Shown here piece by piece: positions 36,305-45,319 of a DNA stretch of 64,000 nt. The stretch comes from Catalinimonas alkaloidigena (GTDB lineage Bacteria; Bacteroidota; Bacteroidia; Cytophagales; Cyclobacteriaceae). The translations under genes and the position numbers were made by a program. A model generated the notes under the pieces. It made no database searches. It was not told the DNA's origin and saw nothing but the letters and a program-made list of their open reading frames with translations. Where the stretch lies: positions 6,019,001-6,083,000 of the forward strand of contig NZ_JAQFIL010000001.1 in the NCBI RefSeq assembly GCF_029504655.1, given 5' to 3'. Each line of letters starts with the position of its first letter. Positions within the stretch are counted from its first letter, which is position 1.

Positions 36305-36577
36305 ACGCACTTTTACATAAACAATAAACACGCCATCATTTTCTATTTACGTAAGGTCTATATTCATATGTTTTACAAAAAATTTACCATGTACGTTCAT
36401 GTACATCTACTGCACGGTAACGAACATAATGAATAACGTAAAACTTAGCTGAATCATTATTAACGCATATGGCATACTTGTTGGCTATGGGCTAATACAA
36501 CATTAACCCAACTTCTCATTGACGTTTTAGTTAAAATTGAACATGTCATTAAGGGCCGGAATCTATTCCGGCTTTTT
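36305..36577. other. Intergenic region with an orphan plus-strand terminator
   Basis: These bases hold no ORF of note. A stem GCCGGAAT...ATTCCGGC followed by a T-run (about 36553-36578) points to the right, although no plus-strand gene ends here. A short direct repeat ATGTAC occurs around 36390-36405. A small RNA ending at this terminator is possible. Confidence 0.4.
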
Positions 36578-37615
36578 TTACGCACCATATTTTTTCTTCA
36601 GATATTCTAGAAAAACCTTAATATCTCCCTCAAACTGCTCTTTGAATTCTTCTTCCAGAGAAGATACCGTAGCCTGATACCTTACATAACGTTTAAAAAA
36701 AGTGTTATTAGGCAATTCATCCTGCCCCGATAATTTGGAAACCAGCATACGATACCTCTCGCTCCTGAAACCCAATGCCCTGGCATCGGTCAGGATAGAA
36801 CGTATTTCCCTTTCCTTTAGTACCTGCTTGTCTTCCAAGCGCATATTTGGAGAAAAAGAACGATAAAGGCTATCCAAACGGTGTACTCCTTCAAGCATAT
36901 GCTCAGCAAAGAGTTTACGATCATATTGGTAATTAACGTACTGCAAAAATGGCTCGGACTTGTCGCCATACTTACTCTTTAAAAATAGCTCAGCCCCTTT
37001 ATCCCCTACAAATGAAGCCAGGTTTTCATTGAATTTCAGGTCATTTTTCACAAATAGTGTGGCGTGTGTAAGTTCATGCACTATGGTATTTGCAAGTTCT
37101 CCTTCTGACCTGAAAAGTAAACCCGACATGATTGGATCATCCAGTATACCCAAAGTGCTCCAGGCACTTACAGTACGTATACCTGTATCATAGCCTTCTG
37201 CTTCCCATTTTGCTTTTTCTTTCAAAGCTTTATTGTAGTCAAAAAAACCTTTGTAGGAGAAGCTTCCAAGTATAGGGAACTCCCATTTTTTATCTTCCAT
37301 TGAAAAAGGTTCACAGGCGGTGACTACCCATAATACAGGCTTTCCTTTTTGGTCAAACACACTTTTATAGCTATCCGAATCATTTACTCCCAGCGACTCA
37401 ATCGCAAACTCACGAATATCCTGCGTAAGCAGTATCTTTTGCTTCAAAGAGTCTGCTACCGCAGGATCATTTAAAACTTCCTCTATCGGTCTCGCATTCC
37501 AAATAATTTTAAGCTGCCCCTCAGCCTGGCCCAAGCCATATACGACCAATTCATATTGCCACACCAACATTATCAACAGTAAAAAGGCTACTACACCAAA
37601 TATTTTCTTCCACAT
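36578..37615 (-). CDS. Putative aminopeptidase (PF10023-type), zinc HExxH
   Basis: This 345-residue protein has an N-terminal membrane anchor (about 6-24) and a zinc-binding HELTHA near residue 182 with downstream ENLASFVGDKGAELF giving the third ligand. It matches the 'Aminopep' putative zinc aminopeptidase family, which is anchored to the inner membrane with the active site outside. The substrate is not known. It stands alone, divergently transcribed from recA. Confidence 0.78.
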   Translation of the reverse strand: MWKKIFGVVAFLLLIMLVWQYELVVYGLGQAEGQLKIIWNARPIEEVLNDPAVADSLKQKILLTQDIREFAIESLGVNDSDSYKSVFDQKGKPVLWVVTACEPFSMEDKKWEFPILGSFSYKGFFDYNKALKEKAKWEAEGYDTGIRTVSAWSTLGILDDPIMSGLLFRSEGELANTIVHELTHATLFVKNDLKFNENLASFVGDKGAELFLKSKYGDKSEPFLQYVNYQYDRKLFAEHMLEGVHRLDSLYRSFSPNMRLEDKQVLKEREIRSILTDARALGFRSERYRMLVSKLSGQDELPNNTFFKRYVRYQATVSSLEEEFKEQFEGDIKVFLEYLKKKYGA

Positions 37616-37712
37616 AAATGATATCGTAATTTAGATGGCACCATAAGTAAATTTCTCATGTTTAGGTTCAAAATCCGATCAAAAAGAAACCTACATAATA
37701 CTTTAACCAAGT

Positions 37713-37743
37713 ATTGTTTTTATACTTAAAATAAGTATATTTG
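37713..37743 (+). promoter_or_regulatory. recA promoter (Bacteroidota type)
   Basis: TATATTTG at 37736-37743 fits the -7 consensus TAnnTTTG exactly, and ATTG at 37713-37716 is in place for the -33 box with a 19-base spacer. It lies about 90 bases upstream of the recA start. No LexA box was recognised. Confidence 0.6.
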
Positions 37744-37833
37744 CAAATGTTAGTTCTGACCAAATTAACAAAGTAAACTTGTGAAAAGTACACTAAAAAT
37801 AGTACCTTCATTTTATATTAAAGTAGAGATTTT

Positions 37834-38907
37834 ATGAGCGATCAATCTGAGAAATTAAAGGCTTTACAGCTTACTATAGACAAACTAGATAAGACTTATG
37901 GCAAGGGCACAGTGATGAAGCTTAGCGATGAGCGTGTCGTGGACGTTCCCGCCATTTCAACGGGCTCATTAGGGCTGGATATTGCCTTAGGTATCGGGGG
38001 GATCCCCAGAGGGAGAGTTACTGAAATTTATGGTCCTGAGTCCTCAGGAAAAACCACACTGGCTATGCACTGCATAGCTGAGGCACAAAAGCAGGGAGGC
38101 ATCGCTGCCATTGTAGATGCTGAGCATGCATTTGATAAAACTTACGCTGAGAAGCTAGGTATTGATACAGAAAACCTGTTGATCTCTCAACCTGATAATG
38201 GTGAGCAGGCTTTGGAAATTGCTGAACACCTTATCCGTTCAGGCGCTATAGATATTATTGTAATTGACTCCGTAGCAGCCTTAGTACCTCGTGGAGAGTT
38301 GGAAGGTGATATGGGAGATAGCAAAATGGGCTTACAGGCACGCTTGATGTCCCAGGCTTTACGAAAACTTACCGGTGCAATCAACAAGACTAAGTGCTCT
38401 TGTATCTTCATAAACCAGTTACGAGAAAAGATTGGGGTTATGTTCGGTAATCCTGAAACTACAACTGGTGGTAATGCTCTCAAGTTTTATGCTTCTGTAC
38501 GCCTGGATATACGAAGAATAGGTCAGATCAAAGAGGGAGCAGACAATGTAATGGGAAACCGTACCCGTGTGAAAGTAGTAAAAAACAAGGTAGCTCCTCC
38601 ATTTAAGGTTGTAGAGTTTGATATCATGTACGGGGAGGGCGTTTCTAAAGTAGGAGAGATACTTGATTTGGGAGTGGAAATGGATATTGTAAAAAAATCT
38701 GGTTCATGGTTCTCTTACGGAAGTGAGAAACTAGGTCAGGGTAGAGACGCTGTAAAAAATATTCTGCTTGATAACCCTGAACTCATGGGCGAAATAGAAA
38801 GAAAAATCAGGGCGACAATCAGTGGTATTAGCCTAGAGGAAGAGCCGAAAGAAAAAAGCAAGGAGCCTGATGAAGCAGAGTTGAGTACTGATGGGAAAGA
38901 AAGTTGA
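37834..38907 (+). CDS. recA: Recombinase RecA
   Basis: This 357-residue protein is a full RecA: Walker [10 protein letters not shown] near residue 69, [16 protein letters not shown] near 169, loop L2 [19 protein letters not shown] near 210. It carries out strand exchange in homologous recombination and activates the SOS response. It has a solo promoter and a strong terminator. No unusual residues. Confidence 0.98.
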   Translation: MSDQSEKLKALQLTIDKLDKTYGKGTVMKLSDERVVDVPAISTGSLGLDIALGIGGIPRGRVTEIYGPESSGKTTLAMHCIAEAQKQGGIAAIVDAEHAFDKTYAEKLGIDTENLLISQPDNGEQALEIAEHLIRSGAIDIIVIDSVAALVPRGELEGDMGDSKMGLQARLMSQALRKLTGAINKTKCSCIFINQLREKIGVMFGNPETTTGGNALKFYASVRLDIRRIGQIKEGADNVMGNRTRVKVVKNKVAPPFKVVEFDIMYGEGVSKVGEILDLGVEMDIVKKSGSWFSYGSEKLGQGRDAVKNILLDNPELMGEIERKIRATISGISLEEEPKEKSKEPDEAELSTDGKES

Positions 38908-38932
38908 GAACAAATATTTTAAAAATTATGCA

Positions 38933-38960
38933 AAGCCGCTGACTAGGAAGCGGCTTTTTT
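38933..38960 (+). terminator. recA terminator
   Basis: AAGCCGCT (38933-38940) pairs with AGCGGCTT (38949-38956), followed by six T. It overlaps the end of the convergent esterase gene. Confidence 0.8.
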
Positions 38961-39603
38961 ATTCTATAAGCTTTTGAATCAAGGACTGAGGAACTTCATG
39001 CTTACCAGCAAATTTCACGAATTTGACCTCTAATCCATAGCGTTGAAATTTACCATTCAACTGTTCCATACTTCCTTCTTTAATATAAGGATCCTGGTCA
39101 CCGTATGAGTAATAGCAAGGCTTATTTGAAAATATCTTTTTGGAGGCTGCTGAGTCAATGTCTTCAGGAAATGAGCCTGCACACATAATCAGCTTGTCAA
39201 AGCTAATCTGGGAAGAAACTATCCACCGAATCAGCGTAGAAACACCCTGAGAGAAGCCTAATAATGTTACTGAGCTTGGATGCGATTTTCTTTCATGTAA
39301 AACAGTATGATAGACCTGATTTAAATAAGAAAGATAGTTAGTAATTGCCATATGTCGGTTTTCCTTAGTCATCCAAGATGCTCCAACTCTACCGCTTGTA
39401 CTTTGCAGGTAAAAAAGAGAAAGCCCTTGGGGAGCAACTACCAACGCTTTGTCTTCTAAAAAGCTGAATTTTTTAATAAAATAATGTGCGAGCTGGCCAT
39501 AGCCATGTAGTACAAACCATAAATGATCAGCAGTAGTATTTTCATTAGAACAATATGTTGACTGAAAATTAAAGTCAACCGTACGTATCCGAGATGATGA
39601 CAT
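38959..39603 (-). CDS. Alpha/beta-hydrolase (phospholipase/carboxylesterase type)
   Basis: This 214-residue protein has the alpha/beta-hydrolase fold of carboxylesterases: oxyanion loop VLHGYGQ near residue 32, nucleophile in LLGFSQG near residue 115, Asp in YSYGDQDPYI near residue 171 and His in GKHEVP near residue 202. Substrate unknown. Convergent with recA. Confidence 0.85.
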   Translation of the reverse strand: MSSSRIRTVDFNFQSTYCSNENTTADHLWFVLHGYGQLAHYFIKKFSFLEDKALVVAPQGLSLFYLQSTSGRVGASWMTKENRHMAITNYLSYLNQVYHTVLHERKSHPSSVTLLGFSQGVSTLIRWIVSSQISFDKLIMCAGSFPEDIDSAASKKIFSNKPCYYSYGDQDPYIKEGSMEQLNGKFQRYGLEVKFVKFAGKHEVPQSLIQKLIE

Positions 39604-39632
39604 AAAAAAAGCCTCTTATGTAAAAGAGGCTA
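39604..39632 (-). terminator. Terminator after the 143-aa secreted protein gene
   Basis: On the minus strand GCCTCTT/AAGAGGC (39611-39617 and 39624-39630) form a stem followed by seven T. Confidence 0.75.
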
Positions 39633-39657
39633 AGATAATAATATTATTAGGTAGTGC

Positions 39658-40089
39658 TTATCGCTTAAAGCCCAAAACAGACCCTCCACAATGGTTTTTA
39701 GATCCTTCAAAAGTAAAAGTAATGTAGTAAATACCAGTAGCATTACAAGGATAGATAATCCCCTTATTGAAGTTTCCGTTGGCATAACTGGTTCCTACTT
39801 GCTTACGGTTGGAATCGTACAAGTTCAGCACAATACCATCTGTGCCTTCACCTTCCGCACAGATACTAATAAAATATTGAGTGCCTTTAGCAAATACGTA
39901 TGAGTACTCAATCTTTTCTTTAGCTCCACCTTCACCGTTTATTTCGTAACTTTTTACAAAGTTAAACCCCTCTGCAAGTTGAGGAATACATGCTTCAGTA
40001 TGCTTTGCAGGATCACACTGAGCTTGCACCACTATATCCAACATGAGTATCAACGAAACTATGCCAAACAGGGATATTAAAGTTTTCAT
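39658..40089 (-). CDS. Secreted beta-rich protein
   Basis: The start at 40089 is chosen because it gives a signal peptide (MKTLISLFGIVSLILML) and leaves 143 residues. The mature part is Cys-containing and beta-rich (YFISICAEGEGTDGIVLNLYD, GIYYITFTFEGSKNHCGGS), a pattern like pre-peptidase C-terminal/jelly-roll folds. No functional assignment is possible. It follows a lipoprotein gene on the same strand with a 16-base gap. Confidence 0.55.
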   Translation of the reverse strand: MKTLISLFGIVSLILMLDIVVQAQCDPAKHTEACIPQLAEGFNFVKSYEINGEGGAKEKIEYSYVFAKGTQYFISICAEGEGTDGIVLNLYDSNRKQVGTSYANGNFNKGIIYPCNATGIYYITFTFEGSKNHCGGSVLGFKR

Positions 40090-40105
40090 ATAACTCACTA
40101 ATATT

Positions 40106-41014
40106 TTAATTAATAATATAATCTCTGATTTGAGCAGTAGTTGCCGCAATCTTTTTCACATCTTCCTGAGTAATATTAATAGAGCTAGTACTTTTGTTAG
40201 TAATAGTAACTATTCCATTCACCTCTTCTAAAGTAGACTCAGCATAAGTCTGAGTAATTTGTATGTTCTCAAACTGTACTTGTAATTGAGCAACCTGCTC
40301 AGTCAGATCACCGATATTTGGATCGTTGTCACTATAGAAAGACAACAGCAACATGATACTCTCAAGGATAATTTTTTGTTCACCTATTCTCTCAATCAAT
40401 TCCTGGTTATTAGGATTTTTTTCTGACACCTGACATAGGATATGTAGCGCCTCAATCCAGCCACCAGTTAACAATAGTACACTCAGATTAGAGCGCTGCT
40501 GATTTTGTAAGTAAGAATTAATGCTATTAAAGTTCTTAGTGGTAATCAGCAATAAAGAGTCCAGGTTTCTACTATTGGTAGCTAATCTTTTGATCGTACC
40601 GAAATTAAAAAACTGGCCTATGCTTAATCCATCAGACAGGTCACGTATCGAGTTTAAATAAAAGATTGCATCCTGATTCTGTTCGTAAATATTGGTATAT
40701 CCCAAATCTGTACCATATACTCCCAAATTAAGTGCCTTTTTGAAATTACTGTTGTAGGCGGATATTTTATCGGTTTCATTCAAAAACTTCTTATTGTAAT
40801 TCGTTCCTGATTCTTTTAACAATACGGAGATCTCTAAAGGTGAAGGGATTTGCTGAAGAATACTCTCCAGTACATCATCAGAAATAACAGGAGCTTCGTT
40901 GGAAGCATTATCCAGGCTATCCAGGAAAGCCTGCTCGTTTAGCTTGGGATCAGAATCACAAGACCAGGTAGCAAACGAGAATATTCCTAAGGACAAAAGC
41001 AGCAGTCTTTTCAT
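40106..41014 (-). CDS. Putative lipoprotein
   Basis: The start at 41014 gives a lipoprotein signal (KRLLLLSLGIFSFATWSC) and 302 residues. The rest is helical and Asn/Leu-rich with no recognised domain (for example NSRNLDSLLLITTKNF). Homologous hypothetical lipoproteins exist across Cytophagales by appearance, but that is memory only. It is followed by the 143-residue secreted protein gene, so they may work together. Confidence 0.55.
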   Translation of the reverse strand: MKRLLLLSLGIFSFATWSCDSDPKLNEQAFLDSLDNASNEAPVISDDVLESILQQIPSPLEISVLLKESGTNYNKKFLNETDKISAYNSNFKKALNLGVYGTDLGYTNIYEQNQDAIFYLNSIRDLSDGLSIGQFFNFGTIKRLATNSRNLDSLLLITTKNFNSINSYLQNQQRSNLSVLLLTGGWIEALHILCQVSEKNPNNQELIERIGEQKIILESIMLLLSFYSDNDPNIGDLTEQVAQLQVQFENIQITQTYAESTLEEVNGIVTITNKSTSSINITQEDVKKIAATTAQIRDYIIN

Positions 41015-41121
41015 GAATATCTTCAAAGTTTTAGATTGACAAATGTAGGCTGTGTGCGGATACACCCAAACCCAAATTATAGTGATTTATTACGTATGAA
41101 TTATTTCTAAATCAAAACAGA

Positions 41122-44100
41122 TTATTTACTTAGGGTAGGAATTTTAAGGTTGCCGATACGCTCCATAAGTTTGGCAAACAATTCGTAATACAAAGTGATA
41201 TACAACACAATTGTCATCAACCAGATTACAGCGATATTAAAGTAATAAGTATCCATTAACTTACCTGCAAACTGTTTCTTGGGGGCAAAGAAGTGAGTTC
41301 TATAATTAAAGAAGCCAGTATTTACCATAGGCTCATTAAAAACAGGGTCTATACGTTGTAATAGTTTACCTTCATACTCTATGATACGGTCGGAAACATT
41401 GATATTACGCACCAAATCAGCTAAGCTCTCATTAAAGTACCTATTTTTATAGTCATTCAAATCATACTCAATGCCTGGTTGGCTTTCAAAGTAGTACACT
41501 AACTTTTCCTGCTTCTCTACTGCCTTATTAAAGCTCTGCATATAGTGCTTCTTCATTCCTTCAAAATAGGCATTTACCTTATTGATGTTAGCTTGACTTA
41601 AACCCTCAAGCGTAAACAATGAATTTAGATCAGTATCCTCTAGCCCTTCTTTATAAGCTTCTTTTGTAAGTTCAGTTTTTAATATATGTAAATCTTTTAG
41701 AACGAGACTCCGAACTGAATCACGCTCATCCCCCACGTGCTCTACTACAAACTGTAGCTTACTTTCCAGTTCAGGAATCAAATACGCAGATTTAAAATCT
41801 GCCTGGCGTTCTTGTTTCTCAAGCTCATAATAAGGTCTCTCGTAAGAATTCTCTTGAAACTGGTACACTGCCATTGCTTCGTAAGCCCAGCGTGAAGCCA
41901 TCATATCTGCCACGATGGGGACCTCTCCCTTAGAGCTGATCATACTATTCAGTTTATCAAAATTGAATAACAATCCGCATAAGATAAGTTGAGGAATCAG
42001 CAGTAATGGAATCAGTATGTAAACGGTGACGGCAGAATTAAAAGATGCAGAAACATTTAATCCCAGAATACATGCAAAGCAGGAAACTGAAAATAAAACC
42101 AGCCAGAAACTCAGCGTCATTTCTTTAATTTCCAGAATAGAATTACCAATAATCACAAAAGTAAGTGTCTGGACTGCAGAGAGAGCAAAAAGAATTAATA
42201 CTTTAGATGACAGGTAACTATTCCAACTTAAATTCAGAAAAGATTCCCGCTTGAGTATTTTGCGATCTCGGATAATCTCCTCCGCACTTACTGTTAGCCC
42301 CATAAACAAGGCTACTACAATAGACATCAACAAATAAGCAGGAATATTCTCATTAAAACGAAATGAATAAACTAGGCTGCCTGCATCTTTATACTTAATG
42401 ATTAGTGATAAGAAAAGCGCTAACACTGGAGCTTCCAGAAAATTAATCAGCATGTATTGTTTGTTACTTACTTTCGATAAGGTATCGCGAATAGTAAAAA
42501 GTACAGTTTGCTTGATTCTGGAAGGAATACTTAATGACTTAGGTGGAGCATCTTTTTCTTCGGCAACACTTTCAATATTAAAGCTCTCCTGATACATTTC
42601 ATGCCATTGTGGAGGAGAGACTTTTCGTTTGTTGGTAAACTGACCGTATTCATCTACTACCTTAGCTTCAATGATGTTGAATACCTGCTCAGGGTTTACA
42701 TTACCACATTCATGGCACTGCCCCCGTTCTGCGTCTACCTGGTTAGAAGCTCTTTTAAAATAGGTCACTGCTTCCACAGGATTACCATAAAATATAGGAT
42801 AGCCTCCGGTGTCCAATAAATACATCTTGTCAAACATCTTATATATGTCTGACGAAGGTTGATGGATAACAACAAAGATAAGCTTCCCCTTGAGGGTAAG
42901 TTCTTTCAGAAGGTCAATAACATTTTCAGAATCGCGTGAAGACAGACCAGAGGTGGGTTCGTCTACAAACATTACAGCAGGCTCACGAATAAGCTCTAGT
43001 GCAATATTCAACCTTTTCCGCTGACCACCGCTTATCGTCTTGTCAAGCACACTTCCTACCTTCAGATCTTTACGATGCTCGAGTCCCAGGCTTTCCAGTG
43101 TAGCTAGTACAAGCTTATGGATTTCTTCCTCTTTCTTATTTGCAAAACAAAGCTTTGCGTTATAGTAGAGATTTTCATAAACCGTAAGTTCTTCAATCAG
43201 CAAGTCATCCTGAGATACATAGCCGATCACCCCCTGAATCTGATCTTTTTGCAGATGAATATTAAACCCATTGATAGTAACTTCTCCATCTGAAGGTGTT
43301 TCTATACCAGCTAGTACATTAAGCAAAGTGGTTTTACCTGCACCACTAGCCCCCATGATCCCTATTAATTTGCCTGGCCCTTCAGCAATATTGATATCTC
43401 TAAGGCCAATGGCATTGTTAGGGAAACGAAACTCAAGATTCTTAGCATTGAAAGAAATCTTGGTAGTAGATACTTCAGAAATAAAGTTCCTGATCAGGTC
43501 ACTATAGTAAAGAGCAGAACCCGTAGGAGCCTTGATCGTGCTACCATTGGAAAACAAATAAGACTGATTGGGTTTCATAATGAAACCATTCAATACTACA
43601 TCGTCCTGCCCTAGATATTTGACAAAATAAAGGTCAACACTATTTACCCTCAGAAAAATAATCTCTCCGCTAATATCCGTATGAATATGCTTGGCCGCTG
43701 TGATATTCTCTGTCGTAGCACTTGCTACCAAGATATCTTCAAAATCGTTTCGGCTCTCAGGGAGATTTAAGGCGAAGCCCTCAATCAGCTTAAACTCATC
43801 TTTTACAATATTAAAAGCACGGGATACGGTATCAATAATATCAATTCGTTGATCCGTAAAGTTACCATCAGAACCTACCAACTCCAGTAACTTAACCAAA
43901 ACGACTACTTTCTGCTTTTGTGTAAGAGTTTTGTTAATCTTCTTACATATCGCCAATGTCTTTACAGAATCTTTAACTGAGGTAAGTTTCTTCTTCCTTA
44001 CCTGTACTTCCTCTCCTTCTTCTTCTTCTTTGCCATATTCGGCAAACTGATCATAAAGCTCAACATATTCTTTTATTGAGTCATGATCTAGCTCTTGTTT

Positions 44101-44205
44101 AAAGAAGTTGATAACAAAATTACGCTCAGTGTCTGTAACTCCTCCATCCTGCTTGGTGATAATAGCAAAAAGCTGGGTTAATGCTTTAAGTATTTCCTCG
44201 CTCAT
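41122..44205 (-). CDS. ABCG-like transporter with TerB-like N-terminus
   Basis: This 1027-residue protein starts with a TerB/DjlA-like helical domain (about 1-140), then a beta-rich segment (about 165-235) resembling FHA-like folds, an ABC ATPase (Walker A GASGAGKTT near 284; signature SGGQRKRLN near 395; Walker B VMFVDEPTSGLSS near 416) and a C-terminal ABC-2 membrane part with at least six segments. ABCG-type half transporters of this layout are known in bacteria but substrates are unknown. It is last in the minus-strand block with SiaB/SiaC genes, so signalling control of the transporter is inferred. Confidence 0.8.
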   Translation of the reverse strand: MSEEILKALTQLFAIITKQDGGVTDTERNFVINFFKQELDHDSIKEYVELYDQFAEYGKEEEEGEEVQVRKKKLTSVKDSVKTLAICKKINKTLTQKQKVVVLVKLLELVGSDGNFTDQRIDIIDTVSRAFNIVKDEFKLIEGFALNLPESRNDFEDILVASATTENITAAKHIHTDISGEIIFLRVNSVDLYFVKYLGQDDVVLNGFIMKPNQSYLFSNGSTIKAPTGSALYYSDLIRNFISEVSTTKISFNAKNLEFRFPNNAIGLRDINIAEGPGKLIGIMGASGAGKTTLLNVLAGIETPSDGEVTINGFNIHLQKDQIQGVIGYVSQDDLLIEELTVYENLYYNAKLCFANKKEEEIHKLVLATLESLGLEHRKDLKVGSVLDKTISGGQRKRLNIALELIREPAVMFVDEPTSGLSSRDSENVIDLLKELTLKGKLIFVVIHQPSSDIYKMFDKMYLLDTGGYPIFYGNPVEAVTYFKRASNQVDAERGQCHECGNVNPEQVFNIIEAKVVDEYGQFTNKRKVSPPQWHEMYQESFNIESVAEEKDAPPKSLSIPSRIKQTVLFTIRDTLSKVSNKQYMLINFLEAPVLALFLSLIIKYKDAGSLVYSFRFNENIPAYLLMSIVVALFMGLTVSAEEIIRDRKILKRESFLNLSWNSYLSSKVLILFALSAVQTLTFVIIGNSILEIKEMTLSFWLVLFSVSCFACILGLNVSASFNSAVTVYILIPLLLIPQLILCGLLFNFDKLNSMISSKGEVPIVADMMASRWAYEAMAVYQFQENSYERPYYELEKQERQADFKSAYLIPELESKLQFVVEHVGDERDSVRSLVLKDLHILKTELTKEAYKEGLEDTDLNSLFTLEGLSQANINKVNAYFEGMKKHYMQSFNKAVEKQEKLVYYFESQPGIEYDLNDYKNRYFNESLADLVRNINVSDRIIEYEGKLLQRIDPVFNEPMVNTGFFNYRTHFFAPKKQFAGKLMDTYYFNIAVIWLMTIVLYITLYYELFAKLMERIGNLKIPTLSK

Positions 44206-44333
44206 GTTATTCTACTGGTTCTGATATAGATATACTTTTAATGTGGCTTTTCTCTAAAAGGAAAAAAGTGAGTAGCAAATAGCCTTAAAAAACTTGTTAT
44301 GCAAGTAATTGTCAGTAGCTAGACAAGTGATTA

Positions 44334-44696
44334 TTAGTAAGTACTAAACTCAAAATCTACCTCAACAAGCTCAGAAAACTCCTGTCCGGCCTCCTCCATA
44401 TCTTCATCATCTTCATGAAAGTACCAATGTATCTTGGCCCCACTGATATCTTCAAGTTTTGACAGTACATCTAAAATCAGTTTTGATGAGGCAGTATTAA
44501 AATATTCAAGTTTAAAGACAAACTCACTGCTGGGGTTAGGTTCAGCCGCATAAGTTTCTAACCAGTCTAATACTGGCTGATAAAACTCTGCCGAATCTTC
44601 AGGTAATGATCTTCCTGAGATTTCAAAAATACCATTTGCTTTATCTAGAATAATTTTAGGAGTATCTTCTGTTCCTTCTAAATTTAAAATTTCCAT
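44334..44696 (-). CDS. siaC: SiaC-like DUF1987 regulatory phosphoprotein
   Basis: This 120-residue protein matches DUF1987: ILDKANGIFEISGRSLPEDS, FKLEYFNTASSKLIL with the Thr/Ser region near the phosphosite, IHWYFHEDDEDMEEAGQEF. In Pseudomonas SiaC is an STAS-like protein phosphorylated by SiaB and dephosphorylated by SiaA. SiaB and a SpoIIE phosphatase precede it here. Confidence 0.85.
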   Translation of the reverse strand: MEILNLEGTEDTPKIILDKANGIFEISGRSLPEDSAEFYQPVLDWLETYAAEPNPSSEFVFKLEYFNTASSKLILDVLSKLEDISGAKIHWYFHEDDEDMEEAGQEFSELVEVDFEFSTY

Positions 44697-44743
44697 TATA
44701 GTTCGCTTTATTTGGGTTAAAACTTATTATACATGAGCATAAA

Positions 44744-45286
44744 TTACTCTCTTCCAATGGTGGTCCTCAGCGCGAAGAAAGAGCGTTCATTATCCATAGG
44801 GATAAACTCGTACTCAAGCTTCCTACCTGATTTTCTTGCCATATCTACAAAGCCAAGTCCAGCACCACCCTTCTCGGAAATTGTAGTGCTTTTTATTATC
44901 TCCTTGTAAAGCTGCTTAAGCCCATCTTTATCAAGTTCGTTTACCTGGTCAAGCTTACATTTAAGCTTCTCCACGTCAACATTATAAAGCGGGTTACCAG
45001 AAGCAATGATGTACTCATCGTTCTTTTTGCCAATCATAAACACAGCATCATAACTGACACTTTCGTCTACCTTATACCCTTCACCATGCTTTACAATATT
45101 CTGGAGACACTCAACCATTACGTTAAAGACTTTTCTTTTAATAGAAGATTCTTCTCCCATGGAATCCATGTTTCGCTCTGCCATCGAAAGCACTGACTTA
45201 GTAATTTCTTGAGTAAATTCTCCTTCGTACACTAAAATCAGATTTTGCTCGCGCATTGATTTGTGTAAGTCATACACATATTTCAT
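44744..45286 (-). CDS. siaB: SiaB-like protein kinase
   Basis: This 180-residue protein fits the SiaB family, a GHKL-type protein kinase lacking a phosphoacceptor His: VMVECLQNIVKHGE near residue 60 is the N box, and GGAGLGFVDMARK near residue 143 the G box. It is expected to phosphorylate SiaC. It lies 47 bases before siaC and 33 bases after the SpoIIE gene. Confidence 0.85.
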   Translation of the reverse strand: MKYVYDLHKSMREQNLILVYEGEFTQEITKSVLSMAERNMDSMGEESSIKRKVFNVMVECLQNIVKHGEGYKVDESVSYDAVFMIGKKNDEYIIASGNPLYNVDVEKLKCKLDQVNELDKDGLKQLYKEIIKSTTISEKGGAGLGFVDMARKSGRKLEYEFIPMDNERSFFALRTTIGRE

Positions 45287-45319
45287 GACTCTGTGATTTT
45301 GGTTACCTTAATTAATTTA

